DNA from: Asticcacaulis sp. AC402
Lineage (GTDB): Bacteria; Pseudomonadota; Alphaproteobacteria; Caulobacterales; Caulobacteraceae
NCBI RefSeq assembly: GCF_000495835.1
Contig: NZ_AWGC01000037.1
Coordinates: 1 to 64,000 of the forward strand
Direction of reading: 5' to 3'
Length of the DNA: 64,000 nt
Shown here piece by piece: positions 9,400-17,012 of this stretch. The notes under the pieces are model-generated. The model had not been told where the DNA came from and did not search any database. It saw nothing but the letters and a program-made list of their open reading frames with translations. Every line of letters begins with the position of its first letter. Positions within the stretch are counted from its first letter, which is position 1. The position numbers were made by a program, and so were the translations under genes.

Positions 9400-11391
9400 G
9401 TGTTCGAAGAAGAAGTCAGACGGCATATTCATTTCGCACCCGCGCCGGCGTGGGTGCAGGAACAGCCGTTTGCGCGGCCGGACCTGCTGGATCAGTCGCG
9501 GGCGCCTTGGGGGCTCTATACATGGCTGGTCGATGACCAGGCCAAGCTGGATACGCGGCCGCACCGATACAACCGCACCATAGAAGAAGTGGTCAACCTT
9601 TCGGCGCTGGACTACCTGGCCAACGTCACCCTGCCATTCAATCCCTACTATGACGACCTGACCATCCACTATATCCGCATTCTGCGCGGCAACGAGGTTA
9701 TCGAGGTCGATGTCGAGCGCCGCTATTTCGTCATGCGTCGCGAACGCAGCTTCGAGCGCCTGGTGCTGGATGGCCGCTGGACCTTCGCCATCACACTGCC
9801 GGATGTGCGGGTGGGCGATATCATCGACACGGCCCTGACCCTGACCGGCGATCCGGCCTGTTTCCAGGGCGAAATCACCATGCCGATGCCGCTGCAAAGC
9901 GCCATCTTTTGGGACAGGCGCCATGTCCGGCTGCTGGTACCGCCTGAGCGCAAGTTGAACATGAAGCCCTTCCCGCTCGGCTGGATCCCGCCTAAGGTCA
10001 ACAAGCTCGACACCGGCTACACTGAGATCACCTTCGAAGACAACCAGGTCTACGAATGCGACTACGAATACGACATGCCGGGCTGGGTCATTCCGGCGCG
10101 CGGATTCTATGCCTCCAGCATCGACAACTGGGAGCGCGTCGGTGATCTGATGCGCGCCGGTTTCGAAGGCGACCACGACTATCCGCAAGGGCTGCTGGAC
10201 GAGATCGCCAAGATCGAGGTCGAGCACACCGACATCCGCGACCGGATTGTCGCCGCCGTGCGCTGGGTGCAGGAGAATATCCGTTACTTCGCTTTTTCGT
10301 TCGGCGAAGGCGGCTTTGTGCCGCGCAGTCTGAAAGACATTTATGGCGACCGCATCGGCGACTGCAAGGATGTGTCGAAGATGATCGCGGCCATGCTCAA
10401 CAAGATGGGCGTGGACTCCTATCCGGCCCTGGTCGATACCCGGCGCGGCCACGATCTGGTCAACCAGCCGCCGCGGCTGGGCGCCTTCAACCACTGCATT
10501 TCGATGTGCTACCACGATGGCCGGATCTTCTGGTTTGAAGGCACATCGTCTGTAGCCCAGGGTGGCGACCTCGACCACCTGGCGCAATATGACCTTGGCT
10601 ATGCCCTGATCCTGAAGCCCGGCACCGATCTTATCCGCATGATGGACCGGCCCGCCAAGCTGGAATACGAGGTCCGCGAGGTCATCAACCTGCCGGCCAA
10701 AAAGGGCGAGCAGACGGTCATTGAGATCGACTACATTTATCGGGGCGCCCGCGCCGACGCCGTCCGTCGCGACCTGCGCTATCAGAGCCTGAGTTCCTAT
10801 GTCGAGGATCGCTGCGCCCTGTTCAGCTACATCTACGGCATGAACATGTGCGCCATCCCACAGATGACCGACGATCGTCGGCTGAACGAGATCACCATCA
10901 ACACACATGTCACGACTGATAACCCGTGGCAGGGGACCGGCGGCCACAAAATATTCTTCAGTCCGGAATCGGGTTTCGACTACGTGCTGGAAGATCCGGA
11001 AGGCCGTCGCCGCTTCCCGTTCGATATGGGCGATGTGCGTGAAGGCCGCATCACCACGGTGATCAAGTCCGAGTATCACCTGGACTGGCCGTTAAAGTCC
11101 AAAACCTGGGACTTCGGCGGACTGGTGCTGGGTTACACCGGCCGCCAGACCAGTCAAGGCTTCGAGGCCGTGCGCGACTACAGCGTCCGTCGCACCTGGT
11201 TGTCGGCCGATGAGAAGGTAGCGCTCGACAACGCTTATGATGAGGTCCAGGACTATGACCGCCTGACGGTGGCGGTATCGGGCCGCAAGGTCGCGACCTG
11301 GCTGCCCAGCTTTATTGCCCGGTCGGCCGTCTGGGCCGGCGTGCCGTTGGCGGCTGCGGCGGCGTGGGCTGTTGTGACCTACCTGCTCTGA
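9400..11391 (+). CDS. DUF3857 / transglutaminase-like protein with C-terminal membrane anchor
   Basis: This 663-residue protein has a DUF3857-like N-terminal part (about 30-250) and a transglutaminase-like core (about 250-385): VQENIRYFAFSFGEGGFVPR, Cys322 in GDCKDVS and His365 in FNHC. In this fold the third catalytic residue is normally the Asp of a W-x-DPT-type motif; here the motif reads FWFEGT, so Glu380 takes that place. A further 260-residue beta-rich domain follows. The last ~20 residues (AGVPLAAAAAWAVVTYLL) form a membrane segment at the extreme C-terminus. No signal peptide is seen from the GTG start at 9400, which is odd for the family, whose members are usually exported. It may be a tail-anchored protein with little cytoplasmic part remaining or have a mis-set start. 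Substrate is unknown. Confidence 0.8.
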   Translation: MFEEEVRRHIHFAPAPAWVQEQPFARPDLLDQSRAPWGLYTWLVDDQAKLDTRPHRYNRTIEEVVNLSALDYLANVTLPFNPYYDDLTIHYIRILRGNEVIEVDVERRYFVMRRERSFERLVLDGRWTFAITLPDVRVGDIIDTALTLTGDPACFQGEITMPMPLQSAIFWDRRHVRLLVPPERKLNMKPFPLGWIPPKVNKLDTGYTEITFEDNQVYECDYEYDMPGWVIPARGFYASSIDNWERVGDLMRAGFEGDHDYPQGLLDEIAKIEVEHTDIRDRIVAAVRWVQENIRYFAFSFGEGGFVPRSLKDIYGDRIGDCKDVSKMIAAMLNKMGVDSYPALVDTRRGHDLVNQPPRLGAFNHCISMCYHDGRIFWFEGTSSVAQGGDLDHLAQYDLGYALILKPGTDLIRMMDRPAKLEYEVREVINLPAKKGEQTVIEIDYIYRGARADAVRRDLRYQSLSSYVEDRCALFSYIYGMNMCAIPQMTDDRRLNEITINTHVTTDNPWQGTGGHKIFFSPESGFDYVLEDPEGRRRFPFDMGDVREGRITTVIKSEYHLDWPLKSKTWDFGGLVLGYTGRQTSQGFEAVRDYSVRRTWLSADEKVALDNAYDEVQDYDRLTVAVSGRKVATWLPSFIARSAVWAGVPLAAAAAWAVVTYLL

Positions 11392-11436
11392 CGGCAAAAC
11401 GCTGGCCAATCCGCCACTTTTCGGTATAAGGCGCGG

Positions 11437-13104
11437 ATGCCCTTAAAAATTGCCATAGTCGGCCGGCCCAATGTCGGCAAATCGACCCTGTTCAACCGCC
11501 TGGCCGGCAAGAAACTCGCCATTGTCGACGACCAGCCCGGCGTGACGCGCGACCGCCGCTACGCCACCGGCAACCTGGGCGACATTCCGCTGCTGCTGAT
11601 CGACACCGCCGGCTTCGAAGACCTGACCGACGACTCGCTGGAATCGCGCATGCGCGTCCAGACCGAGCTGGCGCTTGATGAGTGCGATGTCGCCTTCTTC
11701 GTCGTCGACGCCCGCGAAGGCGTGACGCCGCTGGATCGTATTTTTGCCGCCACCCTGCGCCGGCGTGACAAGCCGGTGATCATGATCGCCAACAAGGCCG
11801 AGGGTCATCAGGCCGCCGCCACCGCCGAAGAAGCCCGCGTCCTGGGCTTCGGTGAGCCTCTGCACCTGTCGGCCGAACACGGCGAGGGCATTTCGGAGCT
11901 TTATGAAGCTACCGAAAAATACCGTCAGTTGATCGAGGGCGACTTCGTCGAGGCAGACGATAGCGACGAGGATGATGACACCAAGCCTATCCGCATTGCC
12001 ATCATTGGCCGCCCCAATGCCGGTAAGTCGACATTGATAAACAAGTTGCTGGGCGAGGAACGTCTGCTGACCGGCCCTGAAGCCGGTATCACACGCGACT
12101 CGATCTCGGTCGACTGGCTGTACGAAGGCCGGACCATCCGTCTCGTCGACACCGCCGGGCTGCGCCGCAAGGCGCGGGTGCAGGAAAAACTCGAAAAGCT
12201 GTCGACGGCCGATACCATCCGCGCCATTACCTTCGCCGAAATCGTCGTGCTGTGTATGGACGAAGCCAACGCCTTCGAGGTCCAGGACCTGCAGATCGCC
12301 GACCTGGTCGAACGCGAGGGCCGTGGCCTTATCTATGCCATCTCCAAATGGGACCTGGTTGCAGAACCCCAGGCGCGCCTGGCCGAAATTGCCGAAACCG
12401 CCGAGCGTCAACTCCCCCAACTGCGCGGCACGCCTTTGGTGACGCTTTCGGGCGTGACCGGCCGTGGCGTCGAAAGGTTGATGCCGGCGGTGCTGAAATG
12501 CTACCGCAACTGGTCGGCCAAGGTGAAGACGCGCGACCTCAATGACTGGCTGGCCCTGGCCGTGCAGAGGCATCCGCCCCCTGCCGTCGAGGGCAAGCGC
12601 ATCAAACCGAAATACATGGCCCAGACCAAGGGTCGGCCGCCGACCTTTGTGCTGTTCGCGGCGCGGTCCTATGCCATGCCTGAGCAGTATCGGCGTTATC
12701 TGATTAACAGCTTGCGCGAATCGTTCGACCTGCCGGGCGTGCCCATCCGTCTCATGGTCAAGGCCAACTCGACGGTCAATCCGTTCGATGAGGGCGGCGG
12801 CGCCAGCCAGACCTCTGGCCCGCCTCGGGTTCGGGCCAAGGCCAAGGTCAAGCCGGGCGAAAAGCCAGCCCACCCCAACCGGGTGCGGCAAAAGCCGAAG
12901 GGCACGACTGTCGCGCCGAAGGTGGTTGCCAAGTCGCGCGCCGATGCTGCCAAGGCCAGGTCGTTCAAGTCGAGTGGCGGCAAGCTGGCAGCGACAAGAC
13001 CGACGGGCAGCAAATCGGGTGGCGGCCGCAGAGCCGCCGGTCCGTCGACCAAACCGGGCGCTGCCGGACCTGGCGGCCGTTCGAGCCCTGGGAAGCGTAA
13101 GTAA
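11437..13104 (+). CDS. der: Ribosome-assembly GTPase Der (EngA) with long basic tail
   Basis: Der is a double GTPase needed for 50S subunit maturation. Two G domains are visible: GRPNVGKST (residues 9-17) with DTAGF and NKAE, and GRPNAGKST (about 190) with DTAGL and SKWD. They are followed by the KH-like domain (about 360-445, VPIRLMVKANSTVNPF). At 555 residues it is some 60-100 longer than the usual 440-490. The excess is a low-complexity tail from about residue 455, rich in Lys, Pro, Arg and Gly (KAKVKPGEKPAHPNRVRQK and similar), probably disordered and RNA-binding (inference). It follows the transglutaminase-like gene by 45 bases on the same strand. Confidence 0.97.
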   Translation: MPLKIAIVGRPNVGKSTLFNRLAGKKLAIVDDQPGVTRDRRYATGNLGDIPLLLIDTAGFEDLTDDSLESRMRVQTELALDECDVAFFVVDAREGVTPLDRIFAATLRRRDKPVIMIANKAEGHQAAATAEEARVLGFGEPLHLSAEHGEGISELYEATEKYRQLIEGDFVEADDSDEDDDTKPIRIAIIGRPNAGKSTLINKLLGEERLLTGPEAGITRDSISVDWLYEGRTIRLVDTAGLRRKARVQEKLEKLSTADTIRAITFAEIVVLCMDEANAFEVQDLQIADLVEREGRGLIYAISKWDLVAEPQARLAEIAETAERQLPQLRGTPLVTLSGVTGRGVERLMPAVLKCYRNWSAKVKTRDLNDWLALAVQRHPPPAVEGKRIKPKYMAQTKGRPPTFVLFAARSYAMPEQYRRYLINSLRESFDLPGVPIRLMVKANSTVNPFDEGGGASQTSGPPRVRAKAKVKPGEKPAHPNRVRQKPKGTTVAPKVVAKSRADAAKARSFKSSGGKLAATRPTGSKSGGGRRAAGPSTKPGAAGPGGRSSPGKRK

Positions 13105-13112
13105 GGTTTTGA

Positions 13113-13287
13113 ACCAGGGATAAACACGGATAGTCACGGGTTGCCGTTCCATCCTGAAGCCGCCGCCCAGCGGCAGTTTCCTAAAGGGAATCCACAGATT
13201 ACACAGGTTACACAGATTATAGGGGATTAAGATCCGCGCAAAACGCGCCTAATCCTTCTAATCTGTGTAATCTGTGTAATCTGTGGA
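13113..13287. repeat. Inverted array of degenerate 10-mers (repeat family 3)
   Basis: The left arm 13190-13219 contains three ~9-10-base units of the type CACAGATTA. The right arm 13259-13287 is its reverse complement (units TAATCTGTG x3), with ~40 bases between, including the small CCGCGCAAAACGCG palindrome. An outer AACCAGGGATAAACACGGAT segment at 13118-13132 recalls the units at 36785. Confidence 0.75.
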
Positions 13288-13325
13288 CCCACTTTTCAAC
13301 GGGTGCCGCTGCGCGGCAGGTTCAA

Positions 13326-13805
13326 ATGCACCATCTCGAAAGTCTCACCCGAGCCTCACCGAACGAGGCGCTGCTTGCCCTCAACAACGCCTTCGCCAAG
13401 GAAACATCATTCCTGACCGAAGCCGACTGGCAGCAGATGATCGCCGAAGCGCGATTTGCTTTTCATGTTGGCACGAACGGATTCATCCTGACGTTTGACC
13501 AGACCGCCGTTTACGACAGCCCCAATTTCCTGTGGTTAAAGGCGCGTTACGACCGCTTCTGCTATATCGACCGGGTGGTGATTGCCGCGTCTGCCCAGGG
13601 CAGTGGGCTGGGCAAGGCGTTGTACCAGCATCTGTTCCAGGCCGCGCGCCGGGCCGGGTTCGAATTCGTCGTCTGCGAAGTCAATCTCGATCCGCCCAAT
13701 CCGGGGTCGATCGCCTTTCACGAACGCCTGGGCTTCGACGCCGTCGGAGAACAGACCCTGCCCAACGGCAAGACCGTGCGCTACTTCGCTTCCAAATTGG
13801 TATAG
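13326..13805 (+). CDS. GNAT-family N-acetyltransferase
   Basis: This 159-residue protein has the GNAT fold order: an N-terminal helix pair, a mid beta-strand IDRVVIAASAQGSGLGKALY (motif A; acetyl-CoA pyrophosphate loop in QGSGLG), then FEFVVCEVNLDPPNPGSIAFHERLGFDAVGE (motif B). The acceptor substrate cannot be told. The ATG at 13326 is the first start after the repeat. Its last 25 bases overlap the end of the convergent binding-protein gene on the other strand. Confidence 0.85.
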   Translation: MHHLESLTRASPNEALLALNNAFAKETSFLTEADWQQMIAEARFAFHVGTNGFILTFDQTAVYDSPNFLWLKARYDRFCYIDRVVIAASAQGSGLGKALYQHLFQAARRAGFEFVVCEVNLDPPNPGSIAFHERLGFDAVGEQTLPNGKTVRYFASKLV

Positions 13806-14710
13806 CGGTCCACCGTTGTCGGCAGCACGATCTCATACGGCACCCACTCGTACTGCTGGGCGTAGCCGCCGGTGGCCATGGTCTTGGCGCTGTTGAGTGC
13901 CGCCTTCGCCATCGATGCTGTGTTCTGCAACAGAGTCACCGACAGGTCACCGGATTTCACGCCATTCAGCCCGTTTGCCGTGCCGTCGGTGCCGCCGACA
14001 AACACCTTGCCTGCCGGAATGCCGCGTTTGCGTAAGGCGCTGACGGCACCCAGGGCCATTTCGTCGCTGTTGGCAGCAATGGCGTCGATCCGGATGCCCT
14101 GGTCCAGCCAACCCAGGACCAACTGCTCGGCCTCGTCGCGGCTCCAGTGAGCGCTGGCTTCTGCCGCCAGCTTGACATTCGGCCGGGTCGCGAGGATTTC
14201 CTTGATGCCGCTGCTGCGGTCGTCGCTCGCGGCATGCCCATCGGTACCGCGGATCACCACGACATTGCCGGCATTGTTCATTTCGGCTGAGAGCAGCCGC
14301 ATTTGAAGCCGACCGGCGACTATATCGTTGCACGCAACGATCGAAACCTTGCCACGGACATCTGCGATCGGTGGCGGTGTGTTGACAAAGACCAGCGGCA
14401 CACCGGCCTTCTTGGCGGCGTCGAAGGCATGCTGGCCCGACTCGTTGTCGACCGAAAGGATGACAATGGCGTCGTATTTGGCCTTGATAGCTTCGTCGAC
14501 CTGGCGTTGTTGTGTGGCGCGGTCATTATTGGCCAGATCGATGGTCAACTCGACTTCGCTGTCCTTCGCGTCCTCCGCTGTCATCGAAGTGCGGATGCCG
14601 TCGATAAAGGTCTCCGACCGCGACAGGGTCACATAGACCCGGGTCGCGGCTTGTGCGCTGGTTGCGATCATGCCCAGAGCCAGGACGACAGAGATCACTG
14701 CCTTTTTCAT
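13781..14710 (-). CDS. Periplasmic sugar-type substrate-binding protein (RbsB-like, orphan)
   Basis: This 309-residue protein has a signal peptide (MKKAVISVVLALGMIATSAQA) and the type I periplasmic binding fold: alternating segments KYDAIVILSVDNESG, GVPLVFVNTPP, NVVVIRGTDGHAASDDRSSG, IDAIAANSDEMALGAVSALR and KVFVGGTDGTANGL are typical of ribose/inositol-type binding proteins. Such proteins usually feed an ABC importer, but no permease or ATPase gene is adjacent. It is therefore an orphan or serves a sensor or a transporter elsewhere. The nearest upstream gene on the strand starts at 16111 with its end at 14795, 84 bases away. Confidence 0.85.
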   Translation of the reverse strand: MKKAVISVVLALGMIATSAQAATRVYVTLSRSETFIDGIRTSMTAEDAKDSEVELTIDLANNDRATQQRQVDEAIKAKYDAIVILSVDNESGQHAFDAAKKAGVPLVFVNTPPPIADVRGKVSIVACNDIVAGRLQMRLLSAEMNNAGNVVVIRGTDGHAASDDRSSGIKEILATRPNVKLAAEASAHWSRDEAEQLVLGWLDQGIRIDAIAANSDEMALGAVSALRKRGIPAGKVFVGGTDGTANGLNGVKSGDLSVTLLQNTASMAKAALNSAKTMATGGYAQQYEWVPYEIVLPTTVDRYTNLEAK

Positions 14711-14794
14711 CGCTCAACACTCCCTGCGTTATTAGTTTTCCGGCAGGATGGCTGAAATCGGTTGCGAAATGGTCAATGACGTTTTGGGCCTCGA

Positions 14795-16111
14795 TTACAG
14801 TTTCGCGAGAACCCTGGAAAGGGTCCCGATAAGGCTGTCAATGTCGTCGTGGGTTACATCGATCGGCGGGCGGAACCGGATCGAATCCGGGCCGGCGCCC
14901 AACAGCAGCAGATTTTCGCCGTCCAGCGCCAGGTCGACCAGCCGGCCCTTGTTGCCGGCACCCAGAACAGTGAAGCCCTGATACAGGCCCCAACCGCGGA
15001 CATTAGCGATCTTGTCGGGATACTGCGCTGCCAGGGCTTCCAGGCCGGCGACGAGGCGCCTGGCCTTGGCGGGAACGGCGCCCAGCAAGCCTTCGTCCTC
15101 GACGATCTTCCATTCCTGAACAAAGCGAACCATGTCGGCCAGCGAGCCGCCCCAGGTCGAGTCGAGCACGCCAACATCGTCCATGGAGTTCAGCATGTAA
15201 ACGGCGCCATTGCCGAATTTCTTGGCGACGGCGATGGCGTGGGGCGGATAGGGGACGTCAAACAGGTCGATGGAGAAGATGGCGCCGCACGGCCCGCCGC
15301 TGGTCTGGACCTCGTCCAACCCCCAGGCGACGTCGTAGCGGTGGCACAGTTCCGACAGGCCGCGGTAGAACTCGGGCATGGCCACGCGATTGCCGCCGGC
15401 GCCCTGCAAGGGTTCGAGGATGACGCCGGCAATGTCACCGTCATGGACCTGCATCAGCCGCTCCAACTCAGCCAGGCAGGCGTCCGAGACGGCGCGGTTC
15501 TCGGCCTCGCTGCGACGGGTATCGTAGTCGGGGAAGGCGACCGTCAGGTTGTCCTTGATGATGCCATGGAAGTCCTTGGTCGCAACAGGATCATTGGTCA
15601 ACCGGGTGATATTCAGCGCGAACACCGTGCGGCCGTGGAAGGCCTGGTCGAAGGAGATGAAGCGGTGGGTAAATTCGGCCCGGCCCTTGGCCTGCTGCCG
15701 GGCATGGTGGAGATTGATGAGATATTTCATCATGTTCTCGACCGCCTCGGCGCCGGAATTGACGGCATAGACCTCGACCTTGCCGTCTCGCATGCACAAG
15801 GGACGCAGACGATGCAACAGGCGGTAATAGTCCAGGCACTGGGGCGTCAGGAAGTCGGGATTGGCCATCTTGGTGTTGGCCGCCAGGACCAGTTCGCGGA
15901 CATAGTCCGGCTCGCTCATGCGCGGATGATTGTACCCAAGCAGCTTTGAGCCGTAGAGCCCGCACCAGTCGGTGAGACGGTCACCGTCGACGGTCGCCAG
16001 GATCATGCCCTGAGAGTGCGCCAGATCGACAGCAAAAGGGTAAGGTTCGGCAATGACGTAGCGGCCCAGCTCTTCGAGCATGGCGGCGCTTCGTGCCTTG
16101 GGGTAAGACAT
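14795..16111 (-). CDS. Class III aminotransferase, L-lysine 6-transaminase-like
   Basis: At 438 residues this PLP enzyme resembles mycobacterial lysine epsilon-aminotransferase. Shared features are LGYNHPRM near the N-terminus, VNSGAEAVENMMKYL, FHGRTVFALN, ILEPLQGAGGNR, DEVQTSGG, the lysine pair in AVAKKFGNG (one forms the Schiff base), LDSTWGGSLADMVR and SIRFRPPIDV. LAT converts lysine to 2-aminoadipate semialdehyde. The start at 16111 is chosen because GAGGATT precedes it at good spacing and the sequence upstream in the same frame is non-homologous. A semialdehyde dehydrogenase is not adjacent, but an SDR gene lies 52 bases upstream. Exact substrate is inferred from similarity only. Confidence 0.85.
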   Translation of the reverse strand: MSYPKARSAAMLEELGRYVIAEPYPFAVDLAHSQGMILATVDGDRLTDWCGLYGSKLLGYNHPRMSEPDYVRELVLAANTKMANPDFLTPQCLDYYRLLHRLRPLCMRDGKVEVYAVNSGAEAVENMMKYLINLHHARQQAKGRAEFTHRFISFDQAFHGRTVFALNITRLTNDPVATKDFHGIIKDNLTVAFPDYDTRRSEAENRAVSDACLAELERLMQVHDGDIAGVILEPLQGAGGNRVAMPEFYRGLSELCHRYDVAWGLDEVQTSGGPCGAIFSIDLFDVPYPPHAIAVAKKFGNGAVYMLNSMDDVGVLDSTWGGSLADMVRFVQEWKIVEDEGLLGAVPAKARRLVAGLEALAAQYPDKIANVRGWGLYQGFTVLGAGNKGRLVDLALDGENLLLLGAGPDSIRFRPPIDVTHDDIDSLIGTLSRVLAKL

Positions 16112-16163
16112 CGTAATCCTCGCAAAGGGTCGTTCGGCGCCGTTTTCCGGTGCGCTCGTGATA

Positions 16164-16901
16164 CTAAACCGTCTGCGCCGTTTGTTGACGAAAATCAACC
16201 GTTTCTGCCGGTGGTTCGCGCGTTGGATCCAGCAATTCCAGCAGCAGCGGCACGATCTCGCTGGGGTGCGGCAGCGACATTGGATCCTCGCCTGGATAGG
16301 CGACGGCGCGCATACGGGTGCGCATGGCCCCCGGCGATAGCAGGGCGGCCCGGATCGGCGTGATGTCCAGCTCATCGGCCCAGGCGCGGACCAGGGTTTC
16401 GACGGCTGCCTTGGTAGCGCCATACAGGCCCCAGAAGGCGCGGCCTTTCGTCACGGACGAGCCGGTGGTAAAGACGACCAGGCGCCCGGCCTGGGACAGA
16501 CGCATCAGCGGTTCGACCGCGCGCAGCAGCCGCCAGGTGGCGGTCAGGTTGGTCGCGACGACCTTGTCGAAATCCTTGGGCTCATGGTGCGTCACCGGCG
16601 TCAGGGTGCCTGACACGGCCGCCGCGTGAACGACACTGTCCAGTCGGCCGAAACGTTCCAGCAGCACGGCTGTGAGACGGTCGATGGCCTCACCGTCGGT
16701 GAGATCGAACGGCACCAGGCTGGCATGGCGGCCGGTGGCGGCGAAGATTTCATCGTCCAGGTCTTCCAGAGCGGCTTTGGAACGGGCGCAGGCGACAACC
16801 TGGGCGCCGGCCTTGGCCAAACCTAAGGCACAGGCGCGGCCGATGCCACGCGATGCTCCGGTGACGAGGGCAATCCTGCCCTGTTGCGACAGTTCGGTCA
16901 T
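16164..16901 (-). CDS. Short-chain dehydrogenase/reductase
   Basis: This 245-residue protein has the SDR signatures: TGASRGIG for NAD(P) binding near the N-terminus, a VHAAAVSG strand, and active-site YGATK preceded by TTGSS. The ATG at 16901 is preferred over a TTG nine codons earlier; AAAGAG lies upstream of it. It follows purF by 111 bases. An SDR next to purF/cvpA/radA is, as I recall, a common arrangement in Alphaproteobacteria, but no function is established. Substrate is unknown. Confidence 0.9.
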   Translation of the reverse strand: MTELSQQGRIALVTGASRGIGRACALGLAKAGAQVVACARSKAALEDLDDEIFAATGRHASLVPFDLTDGEAIDRLTAVLLERFGRLDSVVHAAAVSGTLTPVTHHEPKDFDKVVATNLTATWRLLRAVEPLMRLSQAGRLVVFTTGSSVTKGRAFWGLYGATKAAVETLVRAWADELDITPIRAALLSPGAMRTRMRAVAYPGEDPMSLPHPSEIVPLLLELLDPTREPPAETVDFRQQTAQTV

Positions 16902-17012
16902 TGAAAGACTCTTTGGCTTTGTTGACAATCAACCGATCCACATCGAGGGTTGAAATGAAGAAATGTTTGGGAATGATGTCACGCGCGGATTCACTCGTCT
17001 CTTAACGGGAGC

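Noticed and set aside
9364-11079. 571-codon minus-strand ORF
   Set aside because: Complementary to the transglutaminase-like gene, whose Cys/His motifs are recognisable; this frame has none.
11443-13152. 569-codon minus-strand ORF opposite der
   Set aside because: Der is certain from both G domains; the antisense frame is a high-GC by-product.
14795-16423. Longer aminotransferase start at 16423
   Set aside because: The ~104 extra residues are arginine/proline-rich and lie opposite the SDR gene; the start at 16111 has a ribosome site and matches the family.
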